From CAYRFF01 sp964436125 (GTDB taxonomy: Bacteria > Bacteroidota > Bacteroidia > Chitinophagales > Saprospiraceae): a stretch of 64,000 nucleotides of DNA. The notes below the pieces were generated by a model. It was given only the letters and a program-made list of their open reading frames with translations, had not been told where the DNA came from and did no database searches. The position numbers and the translations under genes are program-made. The stretch is taken from the NCBI GenBank assembly GCA_964436125.1, contig CAYTBT010000006.1:42704-106703 (forward strand). Reading direction: 5' to 3'. Position 1 is the stretch's first letter, and each line of letters starts with the position of its first letter. Positions 63,852-64,000 of this stretch are shown piece after piece.

Positions 63852-64000
63852 TGATTTAGTAAGCTAGTAAGTCTATAATAAAGGGATGCGCAATAGGCAG
63901 ATTTTGCTATCTATCTAGTTCTTTTCCTCTCATATATGCATAAACTATTTAAGGTTTACTAAAAAAGTCGAGTTATCCACATAAAAAGCTGATATATAGG
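63852..64000. other. Terminal intergenic stretch with one DnaA-box-like site
   Basis: TTATCCACA at 63973-63981 matches the DnaA-box consensus exactly, in AT-rich DNA at the window edge. It is single, so chance is possible. No gene is seen. Confidence 0.4.

Noticed and set aside
1..64000. tRNA or rRNA genes
   Set aside because: No T-arm GGTTCGAATCC-type or conserved rRNA stretch was noticed on either strand; a covariance search would be decisive.

Overview
The window looks like chromosome of a member of the Bacteroidota, most likely a Saprospiraceae-type marine or freshwater lineage. This rests on type IX secretion parts (PorT, PorP/SprF), cargo with type A and type B C-terminal sorting domains, GLPGLI/DUF4412-, DUF4249- and DUF5362-like proteins, -7 boxes of the TAnnTTTG type, and starts that mostly lack a Shine-Dalgarno sequence. 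No rRNA, tRNA, CRISPR array, insertion sequence or phage gene was seen. It is mostly ordinary core chromosome, with a few repeat-rich or accessory patches.

Layout. 1-3.6 kb: the C-terminal part of a TamB-like protein, then mutS2; ndk faces them. 4.2-10.1 kb: a tight same-strand run nrnA, FKBP lipoprotein, prfB (with its programmed +1 frameshift), engB, a PlsC/PlsB-like acyltransferase and a DEDDh exonuclease, then a DUF4412 secreted protein. 10.8-12.1 kb: a gene-free repeat island with a 100-N assembly gap inside a tandem 95-bp hairpin repeat, followed by four mosaic minisatellite copies. 12.1-17.3 kb: a charged hypothetical protein, a MazG-like pyrophosphohydrolase, a TPR protein and gyrA. 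17.5-25.0 kb: ubiE-porT, then a four-gene unit (LmbE-like deacetylase, a 46-aa membrane peptide, an SSS symporter and a PLP decarboxylase). 25.2-30.6 kb: a 1606-aa surface protein preceded by a cysteine-rich lipoprotein. 30.7-33.7 kb: LysM/RlpA-like protein, a cysteine synthase-like enzyme and PorP/SprF. 33.8-34.0 kb: a large imperfect inverted repeat. 34.0-37.7 kb: a RibB with a degenerate RibA-like tail and two family 4 glycosyltransferases. 38.0-40.1 kb: LolD-like ATPase and a DASH-type cryptochrome. 40.2-42.5 kb: an overlapping set ChaN, small lipoprotein, SCO, cytochrome c. 42.6-55.4 kb: a second type B sorted protein, an SRPBCC protein, dnaK, a DUF4249-like lipoprotein, panB, mltG, tilS, an esterase, two unknown exported proteins and mdh. 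55.7-63.9 kb: an M43 metalloprotease with a type A sorting signal, a tryptophan-kynurenine operon (TDO, aldehyde dehydrogenase, kynureninase, kynurenine monooxygenase) ending in an FRG-domain gene, and a DUF5362 membrane protein.

The signal least explained by genes is a dispersed word, ATTTGCGNAAGC, found 16 times by eye on both strands in coding and intergenic DNA (10 times as ATTTGCGGAAGC). A four-copy variant, ATTTGCCGNAAGGC, lengthens the potential GC/GC stem around the same GNAA loop. Other points worth checking are the hairpin array at the assembly gap, the prfB frameshift site without an adjacent Shine-Dalgarno-like stimulator, the RibA-like domain that has lost all three zinc cysteines, the FRG gene coupled to the kynurenine operon, and the inverted repeat beside porP. 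All counts were made by reading and should be recomputed.
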